Source: Alloascoidea africana
Lineage: Eukaryota; Ascomycota; Alloascoideomycetes; Alloascoideales; Alloascoideaceae
Direction of reading: 5' to 3'
Length of the DNA: 64,000 nt
Assembly (NCBI GenBank): GCA_030581615.1
Contig: JAKTTT010000076.1
Coordinates: forward strand, 29,414 to 93,413
The notes under the pieces were generated by a model, which was given only the letters and a program-made list of their open reading frames with translations, ran no database searches and was not told the DNA's origin. Made by a program: the position numbers and the translations under genes. How positions within the stretch are numbered: position 1 is the first letter of the stretch; every line of letters begins with the position of its first letter. Below, one piece after another: positions 55,673 to 64,000 of this stretch.

Positions 55673-56355
55673 TTGTTGGATCAAGTTAGAATGAGGAAAG
55701 CACGCCATCATGTAACGTTTCTTCTAGGTGGAATTCAATGTATAGAGAATATAAAAGGAGAAAAGTTCTTGTTTCTTCTTTTCAAAGGTTTTCTCTTCAT
55801 CGTTTTCAGTCCCTAGCCATGCTCTTGTTCTATTCTTGGAATGTTTTAATTGTTTCGTTTTTTGGTTGTGCTTCTCAACCATATTGAGTCCTCCAGGAGA
55901 AGTCTGATCAGATTTGAACTTGATAAACTAGGCTCTGCAATAAAAGCTTAAAAACCAACAAAATAGAAAAGCTGCTCAAAGTAGTGACAGCTTTATCGTT
56001 GACAAGAGTAATTAGGTTTTGGCCTCATGATTAACCGGAAGTTTCTCTTTCTGATTTTGGAAGGTGGAACCTAGGTTCAATACACCCATGAACGAATTTA
56101 CCCAAACAGATACCCAAGATATCAATTCTGTACAAAGGGGTCAGGAAAAAGAACGCATTGATAATGAACTTTAATGGCCTTGCTATCTGCATATCTTTGC
56201 AGGAACAGGACTAAGCATTTCAGCCCATTCTTTAAGAGGCATCCCTGTAGAGTTTAAAAATAACTGAGGGGTACAAGTAGCAGGTATCATTGAGCGATAT
56301 GAAAAGTGGGTACAATAATCGTGGACGAGAGGTGGGTATCACTTGATGTAGTCCG
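55673..56355. other. No gene seen
   Basis: Intergenic DNA between the MITE-like element and direct repeat copy 1. Confidence 0.45.
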
Positions 56356-56685
56356 CGTGTTCAAGAAGGTTGATAATTAATAGCCCTCCGCAGCGCTTAT
56401 TTTCAGACGATTATGTTAGTTTTACAATAGAAAGCACTTTCTATTTACTCTATTTTTATCGGAATTGTGCTAGCTGTGTGGCTTCTGAATTCCGTTGAAG
56501 TTTCATTTATAAACTTGGTTTTCTTTAATTTGAATCTAGAAGCATTATATACGTGAAATACGACTTTGTGATACTCTTTCTTTTAGATATCTGTATGATT
56601 TATTCAATTTTTGTTTACTTTTGCGATATCTGTTATCTAAGATCAATTGTAATCCAAGTTGAGATTGGGCATTCAAACCTGTTTG
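56356..56685. repeat. 330-bp direct repeat, copy 1
   Basis: Matches 61447-61778 in the same orientation, about 5.1 kb downstream. The central 256 bases (about 56397-56652) differ by roughly eight substitutions and one small indel; the edges are more diverged. No TG...CA termini, so it is not a typical LTR pair. Confidence 0.9.
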
Positions 56686-58813
56686 AAGATCCCAACTACC
56701 CCTTTAATACTTACTATACTTCCATATTCTTTCCAGATTTTCTTTTATATCTAATTATTCCCAATCTTCTTGAATGATTATCATGAGCAATCTATCGTTA
56801 ACACAAGTAGAATTACTTAAATAGTGTATTAATTCCTTAGAGAGAGAGCAAGAAATCATATCCATACTTTCCTACAATTATTCGTTTAAACCTTTCACTG
56901 ACTTGATGTTCGCGTTAAACCACTTCACAAAACTAGCAACACGCTACACCAGGTAGTTATCGATACATATATAGCAAGTCTAAGTTGATTTTTGACATTT
57001 AAACGTAAGCTCTTGAATTTCAAAATTTCAAATACAGCTTTAATAACAATACTTATCAAAAGAAGAATTATCTTCAAGATTTTAACTCTTTCGGTATTGA
57101 TTAATTAAAGCAAGCTCAAGTTGATATTTGACATTTAAATGTAAACTTTGGAATTTTAATATTCCAACTACAGTGTTAATACATTCTATATCTGTTTTTT
57201 AGTTTTTTCTTTTATATCTATTCATTGTTCAAGCCAAAAATCTAACATTGCGAGTTTCAGTCTCATTTGAATAGAACATTATTGACAGTGAAAGCTTCAT
57301 GTGTGTTTTGCAATGGGTTTTACAAGAGCTTACTCTCCAATCATCTACAATTACTATCAGTTTTATCATAGCTGAATACTTTATAAGAATATTCTTCTAC
57401 AATATTTACAATGCTCCATTTATCTTTTCTGAAAACAGTTTTTATGATCAAGGTTTTGCTGCAAGACAATACGCGTGGCTATACGGAATTCTCTAATTCT
57501 ACCTGTTTGCTATTTAGACACGATCCGGTTCCCGGCGTTTTGCTCTCTCCGGTGATTCTCTATCGTTGGATTTGTAGATGGCGAGCTTTAAAAAAGATGT
57601 CGCTATTTGGCTGCCAACTCTATGAAGGGATATGACGCTTCATCCCTGGACCTTGCCACAGGCTTAGTTCAAGCGGAGGCTTCTTGGCTGCAAATACAAA
57701 CAGCTAAACACAAATATGGTTGTATGAGTACTTTTAATTTTCCTTCTTGTATTCATTTGAACTAAGACGTTTAAGCCGTAGCTGGAAAACATGCTCATTA
57801 GACTCGTCAAGTACAGCTTTGTTTGACTGATAAAAAATCATACCAGTTTGAGAGGCTTGCATGGTTATAGTTTGCTATCCCTGTCTGATGACACAGAACA
57901 ATGTGGCCGTCTCTTGCCCCGTCCAGGATGTCCCGGGACTGGCATGATATTTGAGGTCTTGTGTGTCGCTGTTGGCTTGTGTTTTGTTGATCTCAGATAA
58001 TAGTGGCTAGTGATATCACCAAAAATTGCGACCGTGTGATATTTGAACTGTCGTAAGAATTGGAGAGTAGTGGTCAATAGTCCTTTAAGCAGGCTTTTTC
58101 TGTTAGCCGTTTTCAGATCTAAGCCACAGTGTTAAAATGGTTTGTCACGGCACATAGTGTTTTCTTCATCAATGGTTAAAACAAATGAAGGAAAAGGATT
58201 ATTCCTCACCAACAGACTATTCTTAAAGTTCTTGACAAAATTGGTCTAATGGGCGAGTCTCAGCGGGAGGTTTTAGCTGCTTATGCATGAATTTGGAGCT
58301 TTTGGTGGTCCAAACTATTGGTCCTTACGAGAAAAAAGTCATTCTTCCACAAGATTGTGATCTATAAATCAAACTATGGGCAAAATAAAAATCGAACGAG
58401 AGCATCAAACTAGGCCAAACGAATGGAATTTATTGGTAATGCCCTTGTTTGATATTCTGGTGGTTCTCGTTTTTGTGACTTATCTTTGGATGACCAGCTT
58501 CCTGATTCAATATCAAGTGGCAATACCTTTGCATTATAATCTGACTTGATGTACGGCCCACAAAGCAAAAGATGAGCTACTTGCCCACACTTGTCTCTTC
58601 CTCTAGGACTGCTCAAAACATTGCATTGGGTTCCTGACATGGCTGCATCGCCCTATCCCTGTCTCGAAACGGCAATCCAAGGTTTCCCATTTTACTCAGA
58701 TTCCATTACATAGCTTTTGGAATTTTTGCTCTTCTTCATATCACAGCTATGGATGTCTATCTGAATAATAATGCTTCTCATTACAGTCTAAGCCCAAACG
58801 AGCCCTTCTTCGC
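56686..58813. other. 2.1 kb without a recognised gene
   Basis: Contains the tandem repeat at 56975-57182 and short frames (57299-57635, 57865-58077, 58410-58640) with no domain. Confidence 0.45.
56975..57182. repeat. Imperfect tandem repeat, unit about 75 bp
   Basis: 56975-57051 and 57111-57182 share AAGTTGATWTTTGACATTTA and neighbouring sequence. Fainter relatives follow each copy of the 330-bp direct repeat (about 56654-56700 and 61741-61790). Confidence 0.65.
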
Positions 58814-61067
58814 ATGGGCTCGCTCCCAGTCGTAGACTATCCGACCATAGATCAGACAACCCACCAAACAATTTCGATGGGCTATGGCCAACATTTTAAT
58901 AGGACCACGGGAATTATATTGCATGTGAGAGACACAGTCAATGTTGGAGAGAACTTTGCGGTTTCCTCATCGCAAATCGAGAAGCTTTGGGCCGCATTCA
59001 GCCCTGAACATCACAGCCTCCCCGGTGGGATTGCTTCGCCAGAAATGTTTGTAAAACAAGTTGTCCGGTTTTGCACCGAAAGCCACTATTCTGCAGCAGT
59101 CAAGTACCTCAATGTCAAGATGTCGTCCGAGCGTGGCCATGTGTTTCCTGGAAAGGCACCGGACCCTTTACTTCCGATTCAATCAGGTTTCTATTGTACG
59201 GGCTGCAACAAGGCATGGAAAACTATGAGCCAGGCCCGATCGATGGCAACCCGCTGTGTCTATTGCTGTAAACCTTCAAAGATTTTGCCTGGATTTTTCC
59301 AGAGCGCTTATCCGCCCATTGGGAATTTCAAAGTCTATTTACCACCCACGCTGGTTCACAAATATCGAAACCTTTCACAACCCTAAGGATTTGAAGGGAA
59401 AAAAATGAATGGGCGGGTAGAGACATTTTTGACAAAACTCCTCCCGTACCATTGGTCTATTATTAACTCCAGGATTGACGAAGTGTCCTCCGAAGATATC
59501 GACATTGCAGAGGCCGAATGGAAGTCAGACCAGCTAAAGCTTCTCCAGACCATCCTAATGAATGTAATTACATTTACCTATAACGTATTCTATATGCGAA
59601 CGAATCACATATGCGAGCGAATCACTTTCCACAATCCTGCCAAACTCCTTATGTAATTATTAATTTCTTCTACCACATAACATGTATTCAGATTCTAAAG
59701 AAGCTAATCTCGTCCTTGCCATCCAGGCTATCAAACAAGACCCAACACTTCGCATCCGGAAAGCTTCCCAGATCTACTCTGTCACTCATACAATCTTACG
59801 CGCCAGAATGAACGGACGACGCGCTCGCGCTGATACTCCTGCCAATTCAATGAGATTAAGTCTGCTAGAATAGGAGGCTCTAGTCAAGTTCATTCTTGAC
59901 CTTGATGCCCGAGGATTTCCTCTCCGCCTCTCTGGCGTTGAAGATATGGCCAATCTACTGGTTGCAGAGCGTGAGGGCTGACTCTTCGGGAAGCACTGGG
60001 CCTCACACTTCGTCAAGCGACAACCAGAGCTCAAGACACGCATTAATCGCACATACGACTACCAGAGGGCTCAATGCGAAGATACAGACGCGAAAGGCGT
60101 GGTTTCGGCTTGTGGCGAATATGAGAGCCAAGTATGGTGTTGCTGATACGGATTTCTCAACTTGGGTCTCTTCGACACCACAGACCCTTCCACAAGCCGT
60201 TTCACAGTCTGCCTACACCAAATATCGAACTTCCTGACACCAGAGCAGCTCTCCAACATCAATTTATGAAGCTGTTGACAAGATTGCTAAAGGAGCTCAG
60301 TCTTTTATGCACCAGGTGGCCCTCCTGCGTGCTGAAAATAGGTCACTTCGCGAGGCAAATGAGAGACTGAGCAAGCGCCGGAGGGCTAAAAATACAAGCA
60401 TACAGCAGGGAGGAGCCCTTTCGGTAGGAGAAGGTCAAGACTTTATAGCTCAGATGGAGGTTGATAAGCAGGTAGCTCATGAAACAAGGCAATCTGGTGG
60501 TCGGTCGATGCGAGTTGCGGCGACTGTTCGGCGATATCGTACTTACGGGAAAACTAGTCATAATTTGCGGACTTGTACAAAAGATGTACAAATGTCTGGA
60601 GATTTAGATAAGGATAACAGCGGATGGATTTTTATTGTGGTTGTGTTTTAATTGTCTGTTATATTAAGATAGGTTGTGGAAAGTGATTCGCTCGCATATG
60701 TGATTCGTTCGCATACAGAATACGTTATGTATTTTGAAAAAGCAAAGATCATGAACCTGGAGGTTTTTATGGCCATTAATGTTGGATATGGAATGGCAAA
60801 CATCCAGCACAAGAAGCAGGTTCAGTATGGCGAGCTCAACGTCTACGAAAGCCTCGAAGACTACACAAAAACTCTAGCCCAAAAGTCTTTATCTTTTTGT
60901 CCACTGTTGACGTAACCCCAGGAATTTCGGATTATCCTGAAAATATTGCGGATATGGCGAGGTCTCTACGGCAGAGCTTGGACCGGTTCCCTCGAGTCGC
61001 CAGGGTTTCAAAATGTATATATCGAACCTTGGTGACGGGGATATACCAGACGTGGAAAGGAAGATAA
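58814..61067 (+). pseudogene. Zinc-finger-like (DUF3505-type?) gene broken by a transposon
   Basis: An open frame from an ATG at 58814 (MGSLPVVDYP; frame open from about 58781) runs 190 codons and contains PLLPIQSGFYCTGCNKAWKT and RCVYCCKPSK, resembling the C2H2-like DUF3505 domain of fungal accessory proteins. After a short gap a second frame (59405 on) reads TFLTKLLPYHWSIINSRIDE and a helical segment up to 59580, where a 1.1-kb transposon is inserted. Beyond it (60726 on) the coding sequence resumes as FEKAKIMNLEVFMAINVGYG and YESLEDYTKTLAQKSL, then in a further frame DVTPGISDYPENIADMARSL to a stop at 61067. Frame breaks plus insertion mark a pseudogene. The domain name is tentative. Confidence 0.5.
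59583..60725 (+). mobile_element. Decayed pogo/Fot1-like (Tc1-mariner superfamily) DNA transposon
   Basis: 1143 bp with 52-bp terminal inverted repeats (59583-59634 and 60674-60725, one mismatch) starting ACGTATTCT and flanked on both sides by TA, the Tc1/mariner target duplication. Each terminus contains two 17-bp direct repeats of the ATATGCGARCGAATCAC type, possible transposase sites. The interior encodes a broken transposase: HTH-psq (AIQAIKQDPTLRIRKASQIY), CENP-B-type HTH (VKFILDLDARGFPLRLSGVE, KHWASHFVKRQPELK), then WFRLVANMRAKYGVADTDF, then a jump to the C-terminal coil (VALLRAENRSLREANERLSK) and a degenerate zinc knuckle. The catalytic DDE core is deleted near 60157-60172, and stops and frameshifts are present, so it is not autonomous. 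Confidence 0.88.
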
Positions 61068-61447
61068 AGATGCGGAGTAGGCGATAAAGAAGCGATGCAT
61101 AAACTCAGATGTGCTGCAGACAGCGAATCTTGAGTTTGAGTTAGTGTTTAGATTGTTTGCATGTACGCAGAAAAAATCTCTGAATAAAAGTTTTCCTAAG
61201 GTGGATGATGATGTTCCGAGTTGGATTTCTGAGCCAATTTTGTCATAGTTATCATCGCAGTGACTAGAGGAGACATTTTCACATTAGGAAAGCTTTTATT
61301 CAGAGATTTTTTCTGCGTACATGCAAACAATCTAAACACTAACTCAAACTCAAGATTCGCTGTCTGCAGCACATCTGAGTTTATGCATCGCTTCTTTATC
61401 GCCTACTCCACATCTTTATCTTCCTTTCCACGTCATGGTATATCCCC
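61037..61447. repeat. 163-bp fold-back inverted repeat
   Basis: 61037-61199 and 61284-61447 are near-perfect reverse complements (a handful of differences) separated by an 84-bp spacer. The left arm begins in the end of the broken zinc-finger-like gene; the right arm ends exactly where direct repeat copy 2 begins. A transcript would form a long hairpin. Confidence 0.92.
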
Positions 61448-61778
61448 GTGTACAAGAAAATTGATAACTACCAGCCTTCCGAAGCGCTTATTTTCAGACA
61501 ATTATATTAGTTTTACAATAGAAAGCACTTTCTATTTACTCTGTTTTTATCTGAATTGTGCTAGCTGTGTGGCTTCTGAATTCCGTTGAAGTTTCATTTA
61601 TAAATTTGGTTTTCTTTAATTTGAATCTAGAAGCATTATATACATGAAATACGACTTTGTGATGCTCTTTCTTTTAGATATCTGTATGATTTATTCAATT
61701 TTTGTTTACTTTTGCGATATCTGCATCTAAGATCAATTGTAGCAAGTCCATGTTGAGGATGGACGTTTAAACCTGTTT
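61447..61778. repeat. 330-bp direct repeat, copy 2
   Basis: Second copy of 56356-56685, same strand. It joins the right arm of the fold-back without a gap. Short frames inside (61260-61589) are shared with copy 1 only in part and are not believed. Confidence 0.9.
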
Positions 61779-62455
61779 CAAAATTTCAACATTCCATACA
61801 TACCAGATCAGTGCCAAACTAGTCTGGCTTAACTATGGGAAATATGGAGGTTAGAAAGCGAACAACAGTACTAGTCTGCCAATCTATTTTTGCAGGCTTC
61901 AGATCTGGTAGAAATGTTTAAAGAGTATAATGGTGTGGCTTTCAATCAAATTCTGCTCACCACAGAACAAATGTCGTTGGAGTCGTACAAATATGTCTGC
62001 TTTGCAGATCTAGTAAGAATGCATGTAGATCTAGTAGAATAAGCACCAATCTAGGATGATTTATTACAGAGCTAGGAGAAGGTAGTTTAATATACATTAA
62101 TCCAGTTTTGATGGATATAAAAGTTGTAGAAGGTGTGCAAATGTGGTACTTTGTCAATCTAGTAAGAATGCCTGCAGATCCAGGAGAAGGGCCACTAATC
62201 ACTCAAAAGTTTCAGATGTCATTTCTTTCACTGAGTTACCGAATGCAGTTTTTTATCTTTATCTGAAAGTTGGACTCAAGCAATAGACAAAGTTTAGACT
62301 AGATTATTTTATCGCAAAAACCATATATTCATGTAATCATATCTATCCCAAATAATGCATTAAGATGCCAAAAACAAAAAACAAAAACTAGACAATGCTT
62401 TCCTCCTAAAAGCAGAAATGTGTAACTATTCCATAAGCATTCAAAAAATCCTTCT
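61779..62455. other. Intergenic with a degenerate 150-bp repeat
   Basis: About 61962-62060 and 62112-62210 share a pattern containing ATCTAGTAAGAATGC and a following RGATCYAG, a weak tandem duplication with period near 150 bp. No gene. The final part is the 3' flank of the RING gene at 62456. Confidence 0.5.
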
Positions 62456-63109
62456 TTAAGCATACTCTGAACATGCTCTCACATCGATACGACAAACAGG
62501 ACACCCTGGACTTTGCTCAGATAGCCATTCTTCAACACATAAGAGATGAAATATATGATAGCATGGCAAAACCCGTACCAGCTGTTGGTCTTTGAAATGC
62601 CTCCGACACATAAGGCAATGTGTGTCACATGTCAAACCTGATTCAGGATCAGGATCTTCGCTGGCCACTTTTATCCAATCTTCATAAGTGTACAGTCCCG
62701 TTTTTGAATCTATTTCTTTTTCTGAAAGAGGCAGTTGCAGAATAGAACGAATGACATTGTTATTTATATATGTCGCTGAAGAAGGATCATCTTCATTTTC
62801 ACACTCTCTGATAATTGCGCACACCAAGTTATCTCGATCATCTTCTTCCATGCTGTCAAATATATCTCTGACAATCTCGCCACGATCATCTGATACTTCA
62901 AGAGAGGTCAATAATGTGGATATAACCGCCGGATCTAGAAGAGCTTCAACCGAATCATGCCTGTAACTTGAACTACCCCCAGAGTAGCCTTGAGAAGCTC
63001 TTAGCAGCTTTTTTTCTTTTCGCCTCTCGAGATAGTAAATAAATAGTTCAGTTGCAGCAGGGACTGCCACACCCAAGGCACTAATAGTAAGAGAAATTGG
63101 ATCTGCCAT
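62456..63109 (-). CDS. RING-H2 membrane E3 ubiquitin ligase, copy 3 (divergent)
   Basis: 217 residues from the ATG at 63109 (MADPISLTISALGVAVPAAT), with a hydrophobic N-terminal span followed by a basic patch (ERRKEKK), an acidic helical middle (IVRDIFDSMEEDDRDN), then IDSKTGLYTYEDWIKV and a C-terminal RING-H2: CLMC, VRVLPCYHIFHLLCVEEWL, GCPVCR. The layout and the YTYxxW motif match the copies at 33401 and 36679, while overall sequence is much more diverged and the orientation is opposite. The frame is intact. The upstream in-frame ATG (63154) would precede the span and is less likely. Confidence 0.82.
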   Translation of the reverse strand: MADPISLTISALGVAVPAATELFIYYLERRKEKKLLRASQGYSGGSSSYRHDSVEALLDPAVISTLLTSLEVSDDRGEIVRDIFDSMEEDDRDNLVCAIIRECENEDDPSSATYINNNVIRSILQLPLSEKEIDSKTGLYTYEDWIKVASEDPDPESGLTCDTHCLMCRRHFKDQQLVRVLPCYHIFHLLCVEEWLSEQSPGCPVCRIDVRACSEYA

Positions 63110-64000
63110 CGAAAAGGATTTTGTGTGGTGGTTTTCTAGAAACCACGCACGCAAACAATAGAGGATTCTTTATCTTTTATACTACACTATCACAATACCA
63201 GAATTAGAAATCTGAAAAAATCAGAGGTATTTTTTTACCTAATCTATGCATTGTGGTTGTCCAAGTGCATTTCATGGCGTTCACCAAGGTGACTTGGTTG
63301 GTATTTGATGTTGTTTTAAATGGATTTATCTTTCGCAAAGGGGAAATACAGCGGCTACTAAATCCAGTTTGATCTGCCTATGCCCCATCATTACCATAAC
63401 TTCTTTGCTCGATATGCTTGACCGCCGACACTATCCACAATGGTTTGGATAGATAGTTTTGTTTACGAGCACATAGATTGGTCTTGGTAGTAGACCCTTG
63501 TGGGATTTTGTGAGTAATACCAAGAGTGGACTGTCTCAAGGACAGAATCACCTCACCTTTGCCCAATAGCCTTATCTTTGAACTGAGGGAATTTAAATAC
63601 CCGAAGGGCGCAGTTTTTCGTACTGCTACTCCAATTTTTGACTCCAACTGCACCTCACCCATATTATAATCTCTGAAAAAACATACACACTGTATGCTAG
63701 AAATTTGCAACTCAGGATTCTATCACAACCACAGCGATGAGGTTTGACCAATGCCAAAATTTAGGTAAACCTGTTTGCTTTCCCGTTCTCGGAATAATTC
63801 ACCTGCAAATTGCGATTGGAACTGGGAATTGGAGTAAATATTATGATAGGAAAATGAGAAGACTTATTAGTATTGTTTTTAATAAGAGCAGTAGAGCAAG
63901 TAACACCTACGAAACTTTTGAGTTCGCCATTACCCGCCTTAAAGCCTTATTTTTTCAGATGGACACCTTTTAAGCATTTGTATTCCGGGTAACCTCCACC
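63110..64000. other. No recognised gene to window end
   Basis: Promoter of the RING gene, then a minus frame at 63378-63676 (ATG, MGEVQLESKIGVAVRKTAPF) and a plus frame from 63737. Both look weakly protein-like, but no family is recognised. Confidence 0.4.

Noticed and set aside
56356-61778. Direct repeats as LTRs of one retrotransposon
   Set aside because: Ends lack TG...CA, there is no primer-binding site or polymerase between them, and the content is a host-like pseudogene plus a DNA transposon.

Overview
The window reads as nuclear DNA of a non-Saccharomycetaceae budding yeast (Saccharomycotina). Evidence: short introns with GTATGT/GTAAGT donors and CTAAC/TACTAAT branch sites, an Rpn4-type proteasome regulator, yeast-type MET14, DOM34, PTC2/3 and PTH2 genes, a complex I-type NI9M/B12D small subunit (lost with complex I in the Saccharomyces lineage), Ty3/gypsy debris, and two traits more usual in filamentous fungi (CBM1 cellulose-binding modules and a pogo/Fot1-like DNA transposon). 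A Dipodascaceae-like (Geotrichum/Magnusiomyces) or other early-branching yeast would fit; this is an inference.

Layout. 1-2.5 kb: retrotransposon debris (RT/RNase H fragment folded back on itself, one LTR) and an intron-containing tRNA-Ser(UGA). 4-31 kb: ordinary gene-dense chromosome: RPN4, divergent histone H4-H3 pair (H4 has an intron), a membrane-anchored DUF3445 haem N-demethylase-like gene, MET14 (intron inside the P-loop), PTH2 and a PTC2/3 phosphatase from a shared promoter, a secreted protein with two CBM1 modules, DOM34, a 59-residue GPI-type wall protein, formamidase, a secreted double-psi beta-barrel (expansin-like) protein, a membrane/GPI-like acidic protein, a three-exon NI9M/B12D gene and an MFS transporter. 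31-64 kb: gene-poor and subtelomere-like: three RING-H2 membrane proteins sharing a YTYxxW pre-RING motif, one or two F-box proteins, a dead BCS1-like AAA gene, other reading-frame relics, a large Ser-rich GPI adhesin with a duplicated Cys domain, a MITE-like element, a decayed pogo-like transposon nested in a broken zinc-finger-like gene, a long fold-back and 330-bp direct repeats.

How it works together. The left half holds housekeeping functions: chromatin, sulfate assimilation, ribosome rescue (DOM34), peptidyl-tRNA recycling, proteasome regulation and nitrogen scavenging (formamidase). A wall/plant-matter theme recurs (double CBM1 protein, expansin-like protein, small GPI protein, adhesin). 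The right half looks like a fast-evolving chromosome-end compartment in which ubiquitin-ligase genes (RING-H2, F-box) and a surface adhesin have duplicated and decayed among transposons. The most notable items are the YTYxxW RING-H2 family, the two-domain adhesin, the catalytic-domain-free CBM1 protein, and the repeated fold-back rearrangements.
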